Notes under the pieces: generated by a model
Told to the model about the DNA's origin: nothing
The model's database searches: none
Seen by the model: the letters and a program-made list of their open reading frames with translations, nothing else
Program-made: the position numbers and the translations under genes
Shown: positions 37,661 through 45,788 of the stretch, piece after piece
Layout of the letters: each line of letters starts with the position of its first letter
Numbering within the stretch: position 1 is the first letter of the stretch
Assembly: GCA_947495425.1 (NCBI GenBank)
Contig: CANLYR010000021.1
Location: forward strand, 1-64,000
Source: an uncultured Aquimarina sp.
Lineage (GTDB): Bacteria > Bacteroidota > Bacteroidia > Flavobacteriales > Flavobacteriaceae
Length of the DNA stretch: 64,000 bases
Direction of reading: 5' to 3'

Positions 37661-37685
37661 AAATAGAGTTACGTGAACTCTATTT
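37661..37685. promoter_or_regulatory. Perfect inverted repeat in the leader-peptide gene control region
   Basis: AAATAGAGTT-ACGTG-AACTCTATTT, 10-base arms. It lies 4 bases downstream of a -7 element on the minus strand, where a repressor site or a 5' hairpin of the transcript would be expected. Confidence 0.55.
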
Positions 37686-37689
37686 AGTA

Positions 37690-37697
37690 CAAATTTA
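37690..37697 (-). promoter_or_regulatory. -7 promoter element of the double-glycine peptide gene
   Basis: Minus-strand TAAATTTG fits TAnnTTTG; the start codon is about 130 bases downstream, leaving a long leader with an inverted repeat. Confidence 0.45.
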
Positions 37698-37807
37698 ACG
37701 CCTACCTTATTAATATTAAACTATGATAGTGAACGCATCTAGAGTAATACTTTGATCTGCAAAAGCCGGATTTTTTGGTTAAAAACAACTACTCAAAATG
37801 AGTTATA
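37698..37807. other. Intergenic DNA without recognised feature
   Basis: Between the peptide gene promoter and the lpdA terminator; nothing further seen. Confidence 0.5.
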
Positions 37808-37850
37808 CAAAAAATCCCTTGCCTTTTTTTTATAGACAAGGGATTTTTTA
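37808..37850 (-). terminator. Terminator of lpdA
   Basis: AAAAAATCCCTTG / CAAGGGATTTTTT arms around CCTTTTTTTTATAGA, 55 bases past the lpdA stop. Confidence 0.8.
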
Positions 37851-37864
37851 AAAGTTTAATTTTA

Positions 37865-37907
37865 TTGGCACCGCCAAAGGGTATAATGCCCCGAGGTAGT
37901 TTACTTA
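37865..37907. repeat. Dispersed intergenic repeat, copy B
   Basis: TTGGCACCGCCAAAGGGTAT is identical to 114-133; the copy then skips the middle part of copy A and ends GGTAGTTTACT at the lpdA TAA stop. Confidence 0.65.
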
Positions 37908-39296
37908 TAAATGAATTACCTCATCATAGGCATCTGCTACTGCTTCCATTACAGCTTCACTCATTGTAGGGTGAGGGTGGATAGCTTTCAGTACTTCATG
38001 GCCTGTTGTTTCCAATTTTCTGCCAAGAACAGCTTCAGCAATCATATCAGTAACTCCGGCACCAATCATATGGCAACCTAGCCACTCCCCATATTTGGCA
38101 TCAAATATGACTTTTACAAAGCCGTCTTTGGTTCCTGCTGCACTTGCTTTACCAGATGCAGAGAATGGAAATTTACCTACTTTAATATCATAACCAGCTT
38201 CTTTAGCTTGCTTTTCGGTCATACCAACACTAGCTATTTCTGGAGAAGCATAGGTACATCCAGGGATGTTTCCATAGTCTATAGCTTCTACATGCATTCC
38301 TGCAATCTTTTCTACACAAGTTATCCCTTCAGCAGAAGCAACATGCGCCAGTGCAGGTCCAGATACAACGTCTCCGATAGCATAGATACCGGGGATATTC
38401 GTTTGATACCAGTCGTTTGCAACAATTTTGTCTCTATCTGTAGCTATACCTAATTCTTCTAGTCCTATATTTTCAATATTCGTTTTAATCCCTACAGCAG
38501 ATAATACAATATCTGCTTCTAGAATCTCTTCTCCTTTTTTAGTTTTCACTGTTGCTTTTACGGTATCACCACTAGTGTCAACGCTTTCAACCGAGGAATT
38601 TGTCATTACTTTAATCCCTGCTTTTTTAAAATTACGTCCAAATTGTTTTGAAACTTCTTCATCTTCAAGAGGGACGAGATTAGGAAGAAATTCAACAATA
38701 GTAACTTCGGTTCCCATAGCATTATAAAAATGAGCAAATTCGACTCCTATAGCTCCAGAACCTACCACGATCATTTTCTTTGGTTGCGATTTTAATGTCA
38801 TCGCCTCTCTATACCCAATCACTTTTTTACCATCTTGGGGTAAGTTTGGGAGTTCTCTTGATCTTGCTCCAGTGGCTATAATAATATGCTTTGATTCATA
38901 ATCAGTAGACTTGCCATCGCCAGCTGTGACCGTAATTTTATTATTAGATTTTAATTTACCAAAACCTTCAATAACGTCAATTTTATTTTTTTTCATTAAA
39001 AATTGAACCCCTTTGCTCATTCCATCTGCTACGCCACGACTACGTTTTACAACGGCATCAAAATCTTTATCAAATTTCTCGATAGTAAGGCCATAATCAG
39101 AAGCATGTTTTAAGTACTCAAACACTTGTGCACTTTTCAGCAGTGCTTTTGTTGGGATACAGCCCCAGTTTAAACATACACCTCCCAGGCTTTCTTTTTC
39201 TACTACTGCAGTTTTAAAACCTAATTGTGAAGCTCTAATGGCGGTTACATAGCCCCCAGGACCGCTTCCTAAAACAATGATATCATATGCACTCAT
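37905..39296 (-). CDS. lpdA: Dihydrolipoyl dehydrogenase
   Basis: 463 residues; the E3 component of pyruvate and 2-oxoglutarate dehydrogenase complexes, oxidising dihydrolipoamide with NAD+. FAD-binding YDIIVLGSGPGGYVTAIRA at the start, redox disulfide in GGVCLNWGCIPTKALL (about C41/C46), NAD domain IVVGSGAIGVEFAHFYNAMG, FAD motif GIYAIGDVV, and the dimer-interface HPHPTMSEAVMEA with the active-site histidine. Length normal. The stop codon lies in dispersed repeat copy B. Confidence 0.97.
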   Translation of the reverse strand: MSAYDIIVLGSGPGGYVTAIRASQLGFKTAVVEKESLGGVCLNWGCIPTKALLKSAQVFEYLKHASDYGLTIEKFDKDFDAVVKRSRGVADGMSKGVQFLMKKNKIDVIEGFGKLKSNNKITVTAGDGKSTDYESKHIIIATGARSRELPNLPQDGKKVIGYREAMTLKSQPKKMIVVGSGAIGVEFAHFYNAMGTEVTIVEFLPNLVPLEDEEVSKQFGRNFKKAGIKVMTNSSVESVDTSGDTVKATVKTKKGEEILEADIVLSAVGIKTNIENIGLEELGIATDRDKIVANDWYQTNIPGIYAIGDVVSGPALAHVASAEGITCVEKIAGMHVEAIDYGNIPGCTYASPEIASVGMTEKQAKEAGYDIKVGKFPFSASGKASAAGTKDGFVKVIFDAKYGEWLGCHMIGAGVTDMIAEAVLGRKLETTGHEVLKAIHPHPTMSEAVMEAVADAYDEVIHL

Positions 39297-39395
39297 AAAT
39301 GTCGATTTTTTGAAGTCACGAATTTAAGGATAATTCGGCGAACCTGAAAAGGAATTAGACAATCCCTGTTCATATGATAAGCCGTAGCATATTTA

Positions 39396-39569
39396 TTAAA
39401 CCCGTTTTAAGCATTAAAAAATCTATTACAGTTTGTAATCGCCGCAAAACCTATCGCTACACTACATTTTCAAATTTCACCATAACGGTATGCTAAAATT
39501 CGTGAAATGTCAGGTTTTGTTGCGTTTCCAACCTTCATAACGAAGTTCTAATGCATAATACGGGTTAAA
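39396..39569. repeat. Element with terminal inverted repeats, copy 2
   Basis: About 174 bases with ends TTAAACCCGTTTTAAGCATT and, in reverse complement, TTTAACCCGTATTATGCATT (18 of 21 in full). Ends and the middle (CTACATTTTCAAATTTCACC) match copy 1 at 27768-27964; both right ends also carry CTTCAT..GAAG.TCTAAT. Non-coding. Confidence 0.65.
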
Positions 39570-39572
39570 CAA

Positions 39573-39598
39573 AAAACACCATCGATCGATAGTGTTTT
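39573..39598 (-). terminator. Hairpin terminator of the lipoprotein pair
   Basis: AAAACAC.ATCGATCGAT.GTGTTTT palindrome 28 bases past the stop at 39626. Confidence 0.7.
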
Positions 39599-39625
39599 GT
39601 ATCATATTAAAATTGATTAATGAGC

Positions 39626-40135
39626 TTAGAATGTTACTGTGGGAATGTTATTTGTGTCTATATTGAGGGCAGAAGACAACGCGTTATAATCTGTTATATC
39701 AATGTTATTATCTTGGTTAAAAGTAGAAGGAATAACAACGATTCTGAATAATTGATTATCTGTAAATTCTGTACCTACCTCACTGAAATTAGGTGTATCA
39801 AGAAAAATATCAACACTATTTATCGTGAAATTAAATCTATAGGTTAATTCTCCTCCATTCTGAAGAAAAATAGTAGGTGTTGGTACAGGTTCCCATACTG
39901 GTTCTCCCTGAAAAACATCTTCTAACCTAAATACTTGTATCACGTCTGCTTCAAATATTTCTATATCTAATGGTATGGGTACATTGATTGCAGCAATACC
40001 TTGGTTATCGGGGCTGAAATTTACATCTCTAACCTCAAAGGATTGTGCGATCGTGTCAAAATCAATATCATCGTCATTAGAACAAGAAGTGAATATCAAT
40101 GTCGTTAGGCAAAGTAATGTGAAAATCTTTTTCAT
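39626..40135 (-). CDS. Lipoprotein, paralogue of the next gene
   Basis: 169 residues; signal ending TLIFTSC with lipid Cys18 and SNDDD after it. The mature part is all beta. Segments LTYRFNFTINSVDIFLD, EVGTEFTDNQLFRIVVIPSTF and ITDYNALSSALNI line up with YRNNFIFDENSNIFDIEV, QLSTDFTNNQIFRVVIAPGEF and VTNFNELSKALKL in the upstream neighbour, so the two arose by duplication. Function unknown; surface lipoprotein likely. Confidence 0.8.
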   Translation of the reverse strand: MKKIFTLLCLTTLIFTSCSNDDDIDFDTIAQSFEVRDVNFSPDNQGIAAINVPIPLDIEIFEADVIQVFRLEDVFQGEPVWEPVPTPTIFLQNGGELTYRFNFTINSVDIFLDTPNFSEVGTEFTDNQLFRIVVIPSTFNQDNNIDITDYNALSSALNIDTNNIPTVTF

Positions 40136-40161
40136 ATATCTTGAATTTATGTATTATTATT

Positions 40162-40725
40162 TTATTTAGTTACTAATTTCAGCGCTTTAGAAAGCTCATT
40201 AAAATTAGTAACATCTATGGTTGTACTATTAACAAATTCTCCTGGTGCAATAACCACTCTAAAAATTTGATTATTTGTAAAATCAGTACTTAATTGTGAA
40301 AAATCTTCTGCTTCCAGAATTACTTCGATATCAAAAATGTTACTATTTTCATCAAAAATAAAGTTATTTCTGTATTGAGTGAATCCAGCATCTGGAACCA
40401 TAAACACACGTGGTAATGGTTCCCAAACATCTGCTCCTATGTTTTGTGTTGCAATAGGATCAAGCACAAATACAAAAGGAACATCACCATCAAAAACATC
40501 AATGTTATCTGGTATAGGGAAATCAATTGCGGCATCTAGATTGTTACCTGAAACAAAAGTGAAAGACGGTGTAATAAAATTTGGCGCCAACAGTAAACCA
40601 CCGTCTTCGCCTGGTGCGCCTGGTAATCCTTCTAAACCTTCTGGTCCTGGAGGTCCCTGATCACCTTCGCAAGCTGTGAATATAAGTACTGTGGCTATGC
40701 TTAATAAGAAAAGAATTTTTTTCAT
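40162..40725 (-). CDS. Collagen-like lipoprotein, paralogue of the previous gene
   Basis: 187 residues; signal MKKILFLLSIATVLIFTAC, Cys19. Right after the lipid anchor come about seven Gly-X-Y triplets (GDQGPPGPEGLEGLPGAPGE), a short collagen-like stalk missing from its paralogue. The remainder is the shared beta domain with VWEPLPRVFMVPDAG against VWEPVPTPTIFLQNGG in the paralogue. Same operon, 26 bases before the second lipoprotein. Function unknown. Confidence 0.82.
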   Translation of the reverse strand: MKKILFLLSIATVLIFTACEGDQGPPGPEGLEGLPGAPGEDGGLLLAPNFITPSFTFVSGNNLDAAIDFPIPDNIDVFDGDVPFVFVLDPIATQNIGADVWEPLPRVFMVPDAGFTQYRNNFIFDENSNIFDIEVILEAEDFSQLSTDFTNNQIFRVVIAPGEFVNSTTIDVTNFNELSKALKLVTK

Positions 40726-40752
40726 GAATCGTAATTTTTATTTGTTGTGGAT

Positions 40753-41148
40753 TTATTTTTTATCAAAATTTATACTTACAGAGTTTACGCAATATCGTTG
40801 ACCAGTTTGGGTGGGGCCATCATTAAATACATGACCGAGATGGCTTCCGCAATTAGCGCATAATATTTCAGTACGTATCATTCCATGTGATACGTCTTTT
40901 ATGTATTCTACATTTCCTTCAATAGATTTATCAAAGCTTGGCCAACCACAACCTGAATCAAATTTGGTCGCACTTTCAAACAAAGGAGTATCACAAGCCA
41001 TACAGGTGTATAAGCCATCATCAAAATGCATGTTGTATTCTCCTGTAAAAGGTCTTTCGGTGCCTTTTTCTCTAAGCACTCTATATTGTTCTTCAGTAAG
41101 CTGTGATTTCCACTCTGCTTCTGATTTTTGTGTAGGATATTTACTCAT
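40753..41148 (-). CDS. msrB: Methionine-(R)-sulfoxide reductase, cytosolic
   Basis: 131 residues from ATG 41148 ([13 protein letters not shown]); the upstream frame overlaps the exported msrB and is not needed. Zinc sites CMAC (TCMACDTPL) and CANC ([13 protein letters not shown]) and the catalytic cysteine in [11 protein letters not shown] are present, as is the resolving cysteine in [10 protein letters not shown]. Repairs oxidised methionine in proteins. The ATG overlaps the stop of the upstream msrB gene by 8 bases, so the two are translated as a pair. Confidence 0.93.
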   Translation of the reverse strand: MSKYPTQKSEAEWKSQLTEEQYRVLREKGTERPFTGEYNMHFDDGLYTCMACDTPLFESATKFDSGCGWPSFDKSIEGNVEYIKDVSHGMIRTEILCANCGSHLGHVFNDGPTQTGQRYCVNSVSINFDKK

Positions 41149-41635
41149 TTTTTGGTTCTTTAGGTACAAAAACTAAGGCGTCTCCGTTGATACAGTGCCT
41201 CATCCCTGTTGTTTCTCTGGGTCCATCATTAAATACATGACCAAGATGCCCCCCACAAGTATTGCAAAGTAATTCGTTTCGGGCGTAGCCTAGTTTATGA
41301 TCAACATCTTTTTCTATGTTTCCTTCTACAGCACGATCAAAACTCGGCCAACCTGTACCGCTGTCAAATTTATGCTTACTTTCATATAGTGGCGTGTTAC
41401 AACCTGCACAATGAAATACACCTTTGTCATATACTTTATTTAGAATACTAGAGAAGGGTCTTTCGGTTCCTGCTTGCCTCAAAATATAGTATTGATCTGA
41501 TGTGAGAATTTTTTTCCATTCTGCATTGGTCTTTGAGACTGCGTATGTCTTTTTCTCCTTTTTTGTTTCCTGTTGAGCAATACCAGTACAATTTATAGAG
41601 AATATTGCTACGATTAAAAAAATAAATTGTTTCAT
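41141..41635 (-). CDS. msrB: Methionine-(R)-sulfoxide reductase, exported
   Basis: 164 residues from ATG 41635. Begins with a signal peptide ([20 protein letters not shown], then QQETKK), so it works outside the cytosol; the cysteine in SINCTG could also be a lipid site. Zinc cysteines HCAGCNTPL and [13 protein letters not shown] and the catalytic [12 protein letters not shown] are conserved. The usual resolving cysteine is replaced by threonine ([10 protein letters not shown] against [10 protein letters not shown] in the partner), so it probably uses another reductant. In tandem with the cytosolic enzyme. Confidence 0.9.
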   Translation of the reverse strand: MKQFIFLIVAIFSINCTGIAQQETKKEKKTYAVSKTNAEWKKILTSDQYYILRQAGTERPFSSILNKVYDKGVFHCAGCNTPLYESKHKFDSGTGWPSFDRAVEGNIEKDVDHKLGYARNELLCNTCGGHLGHVFNDGPRETTGMRHCINGDALVFVPKEPKNE

Positions 41636-41705
41636 TCTTTTTTCTGAATTTAAGAGTATACTATACAATAGTCGTATATATCTCGTATCAATAACATATC
41701 AATAA

Positions 41706-42575
41706 TTATTCCAAAATAAATTTTACGATTTCAGCTATAACTTTTTTATCACCTAGAATTTTACGATGTCCCAATTGTTCGGTGAGTAATAGTTGTCCTT
41801 GGTGCAAATTTTCTATAATTTCGTGTCCAGCACTGCAGTGAACATCTACATCGTGTTTGTCATGAATTACAAGTGTGGGTATCTTAACTTCTAATGCCGA
41901 TACTCCGCCTGAGTAATTGTTAAGATCTTCACCGTATCGCTTATCTAAATATGATTTTAAAAGGCTAGCTACCTTTGGACTCAATTGTAGATTTTTTGTA
42001 AAATTTTTAATTATCGCCGTAATGCTGTTTGCTGTGCCTATAATCACCAGTTTTTTGATTTGTAGGCCATGTTTTGTTATTCTTAGTAGAGACATTCCTC
42101 CAAGAGAGTGCCCGATTGCAGCCTCGAATGGTCCATGAGATTTTTCAAGATGATTTATGGTCTCAATAAAATGAGGCATCATTGTTCTTTTTCCCGGAGA
42201 TTTTCCGTGTGCCGGGGCATCAAAACTAACCGTACTGTATCCCATCAACAATAATTGGTCTGCTATTTTGGAAAGCTGTGTGCCGCTCCCAGACCACCCA
42301 TGAGCTAGAAGAATTTTTTTTTCTGATGTTCCATATGTATACACAATGACTTCGCGATTGATTGTATTAATATGAATTCGTTCTTTTTTACTGTTCGTAT
42401 ACATCGTCTTTTCTCGATTCGGCATTTTATAACTAAATGGAGTTAAAAACATTCTAGCTGCAAATCTAGACGCTAAGAAAGGGGATATGAAATTTAACAT
42501 TTTTCCCGTGTATAATATCGGTTTTGGTAATAGTAATGCCTGAACAGGAGTTAAGTCTTTGTTTGGTGTTTTCAT
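41706..42575 (-). CDS. Alpha/beta hydrolase
   Basis: 289 residues from ATG 42575. Canonical fold: LLAHGWSGSGTQLSKIADQL (oxyanion region), YSTVSFDAPAHGKSPGKR, AAIGHSLGGMSLL with nucleophile serine (GHSLGG), VIHDKHDVDV with the acid, and the histidine in EQLGHRKIL. The first 60 residues (LLPKPILYTGKMLNFISPFLASRFAARMF) are partly hydrophobic. Substrate unknown; esterase-like. Confidence 0.85.
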   Translation of the reverse strand: MKTPNKDLTPVQALLLPKPILYTGKMLNFISPFLASRFAARMFLTPFSYKMPNREKTMYTNSKKERIHINTINREVIVYTYGTSEKKILLAHGWSGSGTQLSKIADQLLLMGYSTVSFDAPAHGKSPGKRTMMPHFIETINHLEKSHGPFEAAIGHSLGGMSLLRITKHGLQIKKLVIIGTANSITAIIKNFTKNLQLSPKVASLLKSYLDKRYGEDLNNYSGGVSALEVKIPTLVIHDKHDVDVHCSAGHEIIENLHQGQLLLTEQLGHRKILGDKKVIAEIVKFILE

Positions 42576-42746
42576 CAAACAGGGTTTATAGTAAGGTGTT
42601 AAAATTATAATATCAAAAGGGTATGAATTAAACAATTATGATTAATTAACATTCAGTTTATGCAATATAAATAAATATATATCGTCAATTGTTTCGTATA
42701 ACCTCTTAAAGTGCTTAATTTTGTAGCTTATTTTTAACAAAGCCTA

Positions 42747-44267
42747 ATGGCAATACCACCTACAGAAATACAAAAAAAGGGACAGAAAGTTCTATACGAC
42801 TACCAACAACGGGATATAGATAAAATATTCAACCGCCTAAAGGAATTCCCTAAAAAGTATAACCTCCTGTATCAACTGCCTACGGGTGGTGGAAAAACAG
42901 TTATTTTTTCTGAAATCGTTAGGCGATATATAGCCTCTACAAAGAAAAAGGTAGTTGTTCTAACACATCGTATTGAACTTTGTGGACAAACCTCTAAAAT
43001 GTTAACAGAGTTTCATGTAAAGAACAAAATTATAAACAGCGCTGTTAAGCAACTTGACGATCAGGATCAATACATGTGTTTTGTTGCTATGGTAGAAACG
43101 CTTAATAACAGGCTCAATGATGATCAGTTGGAGCTTAATGATATAGGGATGGTTATCATTGATGAAGCACATTATAACTCATTTAGAAAACTTTTTAAAT
43201 TTTTTCAAAACTGTTTTATACTTGGCGTTACAGCAACACCTCTTAGCTCGAATATGAAACTTCCTATGAAGGATAATTATAATGAGTTGATCGTTGGAGA
43301 TACTATTGATTCATTAATTAAAAGTGGATTTTTGGCTAAACCAGTTATATATACCTATGATGTGGGGCTAGGATCATTAAAAATAGGAATGAATGGTGAT
43401 TATACAGTAAAATCTTCTGAAGAACTGTATACTAATATGATGATGCAGGATAAGCTACTGATCGCCTATGAAGAAAGATCCAAGGGTAAAAAAACTTTAA
43501 TTTTTAATAATGGGATCAATACCTCTATCTATGTGTATGATACTTTCAAAAAAGCGGGGTATCCCATACGCCACCTTGATAATACTAATAGCAGGCAAGA
43601 ACGAGAAGATATTTTAACTTGGTTTAAGAATACCGATGACGCAATTTTGACATCTGTTAGTATCTTAACCACTGGTTTTGATGAACCTACTGTGGAAACT
43701 ATTATCCTAAACAGAGCAACAAAATCGCTAACCTTATATTTTCAAATGATCGGTAGGGGATCACGGATTTTACCTACAAAACCTCAGTTCTCTATCATAG
43801 ATTTAGGAAATAATACGGCTAGGTTTGGATTGTGGAATGCAGAAATGGATTGGCAATCCATATTTCGATCTCCAGACTTTTATTATGACAGCCTTGTAGG
43901 AGACGAGGAGATCGAAAGGAATTTTAAGTATGTATTGCCTGATGACATTAGAAAAGAGTTTGCTATATCTACAGATATAGAATTTGATGTTGAAGAAGAA
44001 TATGCAAAAACCAAAAGATATAGTTTACGAAGCCTAACTGTCTTAGAGAAATCTATTGATCAACATGCCAGGATGTGTGTAGAAAATAGCGAAGACGTCT
44101 TTGATGCTCGTATTCTTAGTAGATTACTAGATCGCGATATAGAATATAGAGTACGCAGATATTCGTACTGTATTAGTAAAAGTACCAAGAACTATAGAGA
44201 TTGGTTAGAAGAGGATTATAAACGAAAATTAAGATCTAAAATTAATCAGTTATTTATAGACGTATAG
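42747..44267 (+). CDS. Superfamily 2 DEAD/DEAH-box helicase
   Basis: 506 residues: Walker A LLYQLPTGGGKTVIFSEIV (about 40-58), Ia VVVLTHRIELCGQTSKML, motif II VIIDEAHYNSF, III GVTATPLSSN, then the second RecA domain with TLIFNNGI, SILTTGFDEPTVETIILNRAT (V) and LYFQMIGRGSRI (VI). The C-terminal region (about 400-506) is basic and has no recognised domain. The motif set is that of RadD/restriction-helicase-type SF2 proteins. No nuclease gene sits beside it. Confidence 0.9.
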   Translation: MAIPPTEIQKKGQKVLYDYQQRDIDKIFNRLKEFPKKYNLLYQLPTGGGKTVIFSEIVRRYIASTKKKVVVLTHRIELCGQTSKMLTEFHVKNKIINSAVKQLDDQDQYMCFVAMVETLNNRLNDDQLELNDIGMVIIDEAHYNSFRKLFKFFQNCFILGVTATPLSSNMKLPMKDNYNELIVGDTIDSLIKSGFLAKPVIYTYDVGLGSLKIGMNGDYTVKSSEELYTNMMMQDKLLIAYEERSKGKKTLIFNNGINTSIYVYDTFKKAGYPIRHLDNTNSRQEREDILTWFKNTDDAILTSVSILTTGFDEPTVETIILNRATKSLTLYFQMIGRGSRILPTKPQFSIIDLGNNTARFGLWNAEMDWQSIFRSPDFYYDSLVGDEEIERNFKYVLPDDIRKEFAISTDIEFDVEEEYAKTKRYSLRSLTVLEKSIDQHARMCVENSEDVFDARILSRLLDRDIEYRVRRYSYCISKSTKNYRDWLEEDYKRKLRSKINQLFIDV

Positions 44268-44278
44268 ATTATACTGAA

Positions 44279-44986
44279 TTATAATGTAATATTCTCATTT
44301 TTTAAAGCCATTTCAACAGCACGTTCTGCATGAATTTTGGTGGTGTCAAAGACCTCAATGCTTACATCATTTTGTTTTATTAGTAGCGGAATTTCTGTAC
44401 ATCCAAGTATTACACCTTCGGCTCCTTCTTGTCCTAACTCCCTAATGACCCGTTTGAGTTCTTCTCTCGAATCATCTTTGAGAATACCAAGAACTAACTC
44501 TTTATATATGATTTGATGGACTATTTCTCTATCTTCTTCATTTGGAATGATTACATCTACCTCATAGCTTTTCAAGGCATCCTTATAAAACTCTTTTTCC
44601 ATCGTAAATTTTGTTCCCAGGAGTGCAACTTTTTTTAATCCATTGGATTTAATTTTCTCACCCGTTGCATCTGCAATGTGTAAGAAAGGAATAGCAGTGT
44701 TTTTTATAATTTCTTCACTACACAGATGCATTGTATTAGTGCATAGAATGATTAAATCTGCTCCGGCATTCTCTAGTTGCCTGGCAGATTTTATCATTAG
44801 TTTATTTAACCCAACCCAATCATTTTTATGTTGTAATGCTTCAATTTCTGCAAAGTCTACAGACGCCAATATACATTTGGCAGAGTGAAACCCGCCTAGT
44901 AGTTCTTTGACACGCTTATTTATCAATTCATAATACATGGCTGATGATTCCCAGCTCATTCCGCCTATTAATCCTATAGTTTTCAT
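44279..44986 (-). CDS. Aspartate/glutamate racemase family protein
   Basis: 235 residues from ATG 44986 (MKTIGLIGGMSWESSAMYYELINKRVKELL). Two catalytic cysteines sit in IILCTNTMHLCSE and VILGCTEIPLLI. The GGMSWESS start is the YgeA-like branch (broad-specificity amino-acid racemases). Last gene of the ArsR-SDR-PhzF-racemase operon. Confidence 0.9.
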   Translation of the reverse strand: MKTIGLIGGMSWESSAMYYELINKRVKELLGGFHSAKCILASVDFAEIEALQHKNDWVGLNKLMIKSARQLENAGADLIILCTNTMHLCSEEIIKNTAIPFLHIADATGEKIKSNGLKKVALLGTKFTMEKEFYKDALKSYEVDVIIPNEEDREIVHQIIYKELVLGILKDDSREELKRVIRELGQEGAEGVILGCTEIPLLIKQNDVSIEVFDTTKIHAERAVEMALKNENITL

Positions 44987-45001
44987 AATCAATATTTTAA
45001 A

Positions 45002-45787
45002 TTATATGTTAATTTCTCCAATAAGGTAAGGTACAGCATAGCCACTAAGAAAGACACGATCTCCATCAAGTCTACAATCTAATTCACCACCGCGTTTTGA
45101 TAGTTGTAGTGCTTTGAGGTTAGTTTTGCCGAGCTGTTTTGCCCAAAAAGGTACAAGCGAGGCATGAGCCGAACCCGTTACAGGATCTTCGGGTAAAACA
45201 TCGGCATTAGCATCAAATACACGAGATACAAAATCAGAATTTTCACCCTTTGCTGTGATAACAGTACAAAGATAGGGCAATGTTTTTAGCAGTTCTAATT
45301 TTGGTTCTTCGGCCAGTACTTCTTTTTCAGAAGAAAGTGTAAGTATCAAATCTCTGGCAGCAAAAGCTTCTTTCGGTTCGGCATTAAAAGCCTTATATAC
45401 TTCTTTCGGGATTTCGATTTTTTCAGCAGGTCTCGATGGAAAATCAAGGGTAATAGATCCATTTTCCTCTTTTTGGGCCTTTAGAATTCCACTTTTTGAA
45501 GAAAATGTGATTTCCTCAATGGATGTATCTATATAATTGAAGATTACATAAGCTGAAGCTAGTGTAGCATGACCACAAAGATCAATTTCTGCATGCGGCA
45601 TAAACCATCGAATCTCATATAAATCGTCTTTTTTTACAAAATATCCAGTTTCTGCAAGATTATTCTCTATTGCTATATTTTGTAAGGTTGTATCATCTAA
45701 CCAGTAGGGGAGATGACAGACTGCAGCAGGATTACCACCAAATAGTGTTTTAGTAAAGGCATCAATTTGATACATTGGAATTTTCAT
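45002..45787 (-). CDS. PhzF-family isomerase-like protein
   Basis: 261 residues of the diaminopimelate-epimerase-like PhzF fold. MYQIDAFTKTLFGGNPAAVCHLP at the start, NLAETGYFVKK with the catalytic glutamate, EIDLCGHATLASAYVIFN and ILPEDPVTGSAHASLVPFW are all standard. Most PhzF-like proteins (YddE type) have no known substrate and are not phenazine genes. One base separates it from the SDR gene upstream. Confidence 0.92.
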   Translation of the reverse strand: MKIPMYQIDAFTKTLFGGNPAAVCHLPYWLDDTTLQNIAIENNLAETGYFVKKDDLYEIRWFMPHAEIDLCGHATLASAYVIFNYIDTSIEEITFSSKSGILKAQKEENGSITLDFPSRPAEKIEIPKEVYKAFNAEPKEAFAARDLILTLSSEKEVLAEEPKLELLKTLPYLCTVITAKGENSDFVSRVFDANADVLPEDPVTGSAHASLVPFWAKQLGKTNLKALQLSKRGGELDCRLDGDRVFLSGYAVPYLIGEINI

Positions 45788-45788
45788 A

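Noticed and set aside
45002-45787. Phenazine biosynthesis cluster
   Set aside because: PhzF-like fold only; no other phz gene nearby.
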